Of a stretch of 64,000 nucleotides of DNA, positions 59,183 to 64,000 are shown one piece after another. Source of the DNA: Promerops cafer (taxonomy: Eukaryota > Chordata > Aves > Passeriformes > Nectariniidae); the NCBI GenBank assembly GCA_013398275.1, contig VZSE01014941.1, positions 124,001 to 188,000 on the forward strand, written 5' to 3'. Made by a program: the position numbers and the translations under genes. Every line of letters starts with the position of its first letter. Position 1 is the first letter of the stretch. The notes under the pieces are model-generated. The model made no database searches and was not told where the DNA came from. It saw only the letters and a program-made list of their open reading frames with translations.

Positions 59183-59210
59183 CAGCTGCTGACAGCCAGC
59201 TGCTGACAGC
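59183..59210 (+). repeat. 14-bp direct duplicate
   Basis: CAGCTGCTGACAGC occurs twice in tandem. Minor local duplication. Confidence 0.9.
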
Positions 59211-59767
59211 TTCAGTGCTCAGCCACATGTGAGCTGTACAGGCACAGGTCATGCAGGAGGAGTGACCTGCGCTTGCCTGGCAGAGGAAGAGGTGATGGAG
59301 AAGTAGCTCTTAGACACAGTCTCCAGCACCTGCACAAAAAGATGCAGGAAGCAGAGAGATGGACATCATGATCCAAAGGAGAAGGGGAGTCCTTCTGTGT
59401 GTGTACATTTCTATATGTTATGTGAGGTAAGATCAGGGGGGACACAACTCAAAACCTTTCTGTGTCCATTTACCTCAACTTTGCCATTTTTGAAGACACG
59501 GATGCTTTCAGGGCTGCCCCATGATGAGAAAGCATGGATGCTTTTGTTGCTAGGGTCTTTTCTGTGTCAGCATTAAGCTCCAGAGGCCTAGACAGGGACT
59601 CTGCCTCCATGAGTGTGAACCTCATCATGAGTGCCTCTCATCAGCGTGACCACAGAGCTGCGACAAGAAAGGAACAGTGGTCTGTGAATCTCAAAATCTT
59701 TCACACTCATGTAGGCACCACTCACAGCATCCTCCAGAGGGAACTGCAGCAGACATGCACATCAGGG

Positions 59768-59963
59768 GAACAGGAGCAATTTCTTCACTGAAAGGGTTGG
59801 AATGGGCTGCCCAGGGAGGTGGTGGAGCCCCCATCCCTGCAGGTGTTCAAGAAACAACTGGATGTGGCACTCAGTGCTCTGGGCTGGGTGCCAAGGTGGG
59901 GATCGGTCAAAGGTTAGACTCAATTATCTCAGAGGTCTTTTCCAATCTCATTGATTCTGTGAT
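59768..59963 (+). mobile_element. CR1 LINE 3' fragment
   Basis: AGCAATTTCTTCACTGAAAG, GGAATGGGCTGCCCAGGGAG, GGTGTTCAAGAAACAACTGG, TGTGGCACTCAGTGCTCTGG, CTCAGAGGTCTTTTCCAATC, ending TTGATTCTGTGAT. It is the same subfamily style as the copy at 17826. Confidence 0.93.
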
Positions 59964-61727
59964 CCACAGGGGCCTCACCCTGGAGTTACCAGGAAGGTGG
60001 TGAAACCAGGAAGGATGCTCTGATAACGATCACTAGTGTAGATGTACTTTATCTCTTTCTTTCTTTTTCATGACATATCACTGAAGCTAAAAAGTAAACT
60101 AGTGAGGGGATCATAAAGCTGGCATCAGCAGCTCAATATTTGTGAAATACAACTTCACAGCACATTGTCTATAAACTTTGTTTTGCAGTGTTTGTTTTAT
60201 GGTTTTACTTATTTATATTTTGCATATTTTATGTGCGTTCTATATCCCATAGGCAATTTCTGCATTCAGTTCAGCTTTTTTTTCCCTTCTGATTGATCAG
60301 GACCAGTAAGTAACCTTTAGAAAATTTGTTTGTTCTATTTGTTTCTGTCTTCTTCCTAAATGTTTGATGAGTGGGTGATTTGTTTGTGCTGTCATTACGA
60401 AAACCATATGTTGATGTGGTCTTATGGGGGAGTGTTTTTATTATTTTAAGAGTTCAACTAAGGATGTTTCCAAAGGAGTCATAATTGCTCTTCTAAGTAC
60501 AAAGGCTGAACAATGACTGGCTTACAAATAATGCCAAAAATCTGCTCAGCTCAGTCTAATTATTTCAAAGACTAAAATCTGTTTCTCAGAAATGTCTTCT
60601 TTCCACAGTCTGAACTTTTTAACATACTAAGAAAGTTATATTTCTGGAAGTTCTTTATAGTTCACAGTCTCTTGGAGCAAGGGAAAGTATCCAATTTTTC
60701 ATGTACATCTCAGTTTACGCAAAAACTTTAGGGCTGCGCCTGTTTTGATGTGAAATTTATTGTGCCCCAGCATAACCAGTGCTGGGGGTTTGGCTGTCCT
60801 TTTCATGGCTGTGATCAAACCTGGAGGAATTTTCTGCTGGGAGACTGGTGCCTGTGCTGATGCCATATGGTCAGTGCTCCTGGAAACACCTTGTGAGGCT
60901 GTTTGGTGTCACTGATGAGCAGGACACAAGGTCCTGACATGGGTGGTGTCAATCTTCTCCATAAATACGAGATTCCCACTGACACCGGGGGGACTACATG
61001 AAGGACAAGGAATGCACCATGAGTGTAATTGCAGTAAAAATGATCCCTAAATGATCCCTAAATTGGCTAGTCTGTAAGGGACTCAGTACTATCCTGGCAA
61101 AAGGAAAATCTCTGGAAGTGCCTCAGTGCCCAGTAAAGGCCGCTAAAGAGGGAAGTATATGGTAGAGATTCACCAATATATTTTATATCTAAAATATTAA
61201 ATAACAACTATTACTCAATGCTGCAGGAGTAAAGAAAATGAAGAGAGGAAAATAGCTGTGCAGCTGGCCAAGACCTTGAAAAGGACAGACTCTTCAAAAC
61301 AGTTTTCAGAAAAACAATTTCAAACCTCCCTGCTGCAAAGCCTCCTACACAGCCCTTGCAGAGAACCTTTTAGAGGAGAACTTTAAACAAAGGAGCGCAA
61401 TCGTGTGGCCACGTTTTGAGAGCAGCAATGTGGCAAATAAATGCTACTCATTTATAGGTGCACAGCAGCCAAAATCAGTTACTGATGAAGCTGATTTCTT
61501 GTGGGTTACAAGGAAAAATTAACAAGGGGGAAAAGTAGAAAACACTATTTCTGCAGTGAGAGACAACATGCCATGCTAAGTGTCATGCTAATGCACTTTG
61601 AAAATATATGTGTGTATATGAAATTTAAATGTTACATAAACCATGCATGTGTTATTATATAAATGCCATGAGATTATAAATATTACCTGAGATAAATGTG
61701 CATGGACTTCAATTTTTTGTCTCTGTG

Positions 61728-61749
61728 TATATATATATATATATATATA
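61728..61749. repeat. (TA)11 dinucleotide repeat
   Basis: 22 bp of alternating TA within an AT-rich segment. Confidence 0.95.
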
Positions 61750-62002
61750 CATAAATATATAATGTAAAATCTGTATTGTTAGATTATTGGTGAAATGAAC
61801 TGTTTCTTTTTCTCCATAATCCAGCAAAATTACAGAGGAAGCTGGCCTAGTGGTCAAAGTTGTTCAGGTGTTATTTTGTCTCGGACCTCCTACATTGTAT
61901 TAGGTGTGGTCTCTATGCCTTACATGCTTAGAGACCAATGGTTTTAAAGGATAAATAATATATAACATCAAATCCATAGTGATCAGGGCTATATGGATAC
62001 CT

Positions 62003-62082
62003 TAGATGGACTAACTGGCAGGGGGTTAGAACTAGATGGTTTTTAAGGTCCCTTTTGACCCAGATCATTCTATAGTTTTACG
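62003..62082 (+). mobile_element. CR1 LINE 3' tip
   Basis: GGCAGGGGGTTAGAACTAGA, GGTTTTTAAGGTCCCTTTTG and CATTCTATAGTTTTA form the last ~80 bp of CR1 in sense orientation. Confidence 0.85.
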
Positions 62083-64000
62083 AAAATAGTAATAGGTAAT
62101 TTTTCTGTGAAGGATTCCCTTGTGGAATTTCCTGTTCCATGTTTCCTAGCCTCCAGAAATAGCTTGTGCTGATCAATGACTTTTAGGATATCATGATCAG
62201 GAGATCCTGAGTGTCTAGAAGGTGATGTGAATGAAAACTGTCAAAGTTCTTGACTGAGAAATAGGAAGTTGTGTTGCTAGCTTTTCTTTGCTTTTGATCG
62301 AGGTTCATCATGGTAAAGTGCAGTAGCCTTTGAAAAATGAATCAGGCCAGGTCAGGGTGTTCTCACATCACCTCAGGCCACTGCAGACATCTGATGGGAA
62401 ACCTGTGTCTCCAAAGCACCAGAGCCACAGGTCTCTGTGCTGCCAGGGGCTTGGGATTCAACCTCGCGGAGGTGCACCCTATGTGGTGCCTGAACCTCGG
62501 GAGCAGCCGCTTGCTTCCAGCTCTTCTCTGGAACTTCCTGGCCCTCCATCATGCCAGAGCTGCCTCTTGCATTGCCACTCTGTTAGCCAAAAGCCATTCT
62601 GCCCTCAAACCATATGTAGTGCAGGGAAACACATCAGGAAAAGACACATCCCCATTCCTGTGCCTTAGATTTGCAGTTTCTGGAATTTCTCAGACCCCTC
62701 AGCCGGCGGCGTGAGCAACGACAGCCCAGCACTGCCTCTGCACATGGGCTGCAACCAACACACTCACAGCCTGGACTCTTCCAATATATTTTCCCTGGTT
62801 CACAATTCAGAACCATCCCATGTTGTAATTTTGCTTTGGAAATTGTGGTAAAAATAATTCCCTTTTTTAGAGTTCAGTGAAAAATGGATTCACTCAAACT
62901 TACCCTGAATTTATGGGAACAAATGCCATCATTCCCTGCCTTATGGAGGCTGTAGGTTACCAACACAGGGACATACATAACAAGGAGCTGGAGGGGAGGA
63001 CTGAGAAGCAGGTTTTTCTCTTTTTTTTTTTTTTTTTCACCAGGCGTATCTTAAAGCCCTTCCTTGCTCAGCTTGGTATGGGATACACTGGCATTTCTAG
63101 CTCCAGCTGCCAGCTCTAACAGTGTTACTCATATTTGTTAAACAAACCAAAGAGCAGAAACCTGTCCCTTAGGTGGCTGTGCCATAGCACAAATACAAGC
63201 ATTTTTAAAGAGAAAAAAACCCACAATGTTGAGCTCATTGCAGGATATTTTCTTGTTGGATATTCCTTGTGTTTCCTTTGGGGCTGTAGTAGCCAGGCCA
63301 GCCAACTTGGGACACTGCTGAGCATTGTTAATCTAAAGCAGTGGCTCACACCTTATGAAAACAGAGTGTTTTCATAAAGGAAAATACTATTTTCTCTTTG
63401 CTGTAGGCTGTGTTTGTACCATGACCAGTGGGAAAGCAGTATTGTAGCAACTTCAGTATAACGCTACTCCTGCGTTTGCTGCCTGGCTCCACGTCCCCAT
63501 TGTGGGTGGAAGCCAAGAGGATGGATGGAATGATGACTTCCCCAAAGCTGAACTGCAGCCAAACCCTAGGGCAAACTTCTGTTTTAGCTCCTAGACAGAA
63601 ACCCACCCACCAGTTTTCTTTGGGAAGAACAGGAATTCAAATGTTGGTTTGGCCTGAAAATTGTTCTGGCTACCCTGAAGGCAAAGGGAAGGTGATTCTG
63701 CGAAGCCACAAGAAGCAAGTATTTTAATTCACAAATCATTTCCCTGATTTAAAATGCTAATTTTTATCTAACATTTTCCTTACTCCAAAACCACATTGGG
63801 TTTCAGTTACATTTCCTTTGAAACCAGAAAGCGATCATGCTGAAAGGCAATAAAAGGAACTCAAATTACATTTTTCTTCCCTCCTTGTGCCTCTCCCTGC
63901 CTCCCCAAACGTTAGAGGAGGAAAACTGGATGCTACTATTGCACAAATTTGGAGACAGGAGCAAATGGTGCAAGGTGCCATCAGGGAATCAGTATATTTA

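Larger units (their letters stand above)
52480..64000. other. Intergenic DNA upstream of FUNDC1 without a recognised gene
   Basis: It contains five further CR1 fragments, a (TA)n repeat and a 14-bp duplicate, listed separately. No exon, tRNA or other RNA gene is recognised. In human, KDM6A and DUSP21 lie beyond FUNDC1 on this side; I see no exon of either here. Confidence 0.65.

Noticed and set aside
1..64000. CRISPR arrays, operons, prophage or complete endogenous retrovirus, tRNA or rRNA genes
   Set aside because: No regularly spaced direct repeats with unique spacers, no paired LTRs, no recognised tRNA or rRNA sequence, and clear vertebrate intron-exon genes.
52480..64000. Exons of KDM6A or DUSP21, expected on this side from human order
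   Set aside because: I found no frame resembling either protein; they presumably lie beyond the right edge, or DUSP21 is absent as a mammalian retrogene.

Overview
The window looks like bird nuclear DNA. It carries many degenerate CR1 retrotransposon fragments, most of them 5'-truncated and ending in the usual CR1 3' sequence. Its two recognisable genes, EFHC2 and FUNDC1, are split by introns and lie next to each other on the same strand, as they do in human Xp11.3. I cannot name the species. I see no prokaryotic, viral or operon-like organisation, and no sign of an undescribed system. The interest lies in the two promoters and in how the assembly broke around them.

Layout. 1-16.86 kb: the 5' part of EFHC2 (minus strand), with coding exons 3, 2 and 1 at 4492-4642, 8983-9168 and 16815-16856; the rest of the gene lies off the left edge. 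16.72-16.97 kb: EFHC2 CpG-island promoter with two perfect CRE palindromes and a GC box. 16.59-17.43 kb: a 14-bp-period minisatellite broken by N gaps. 17.56-17.73 kb: very AT-rich DNA. 17.8-39.6 kb: intergenic DNA holding CR1 copies, two 15-unit tetranucleotide microsatellites and a 3 x 25 bp tandem repeat. 39.6-51.91 kb: complete FUNDC1 (minus strand), five coding exons encoding 156 aa. 51.2-52.1 kb: FUNDC1 CpG island, with a 181-bp duplicated block around the exon 1 fragment and a CR1 element running away from the promoter. 52.5-64 kb: intergenic DNA with further CR1 fragments and no recognised exon.

The genes. FUNDC1 is a mitochondrial outer-membrane mitophagy receptor; EFHC2 is a DM10-domain protein of ciliary doublet microtubules. 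They are neighbours, but nothing here suggests a shared function. Splice phases, exon sizes and residue matches make both calls firm. Most other open frames in the window are chance frames in introns, repeats or GC-rich DNA.
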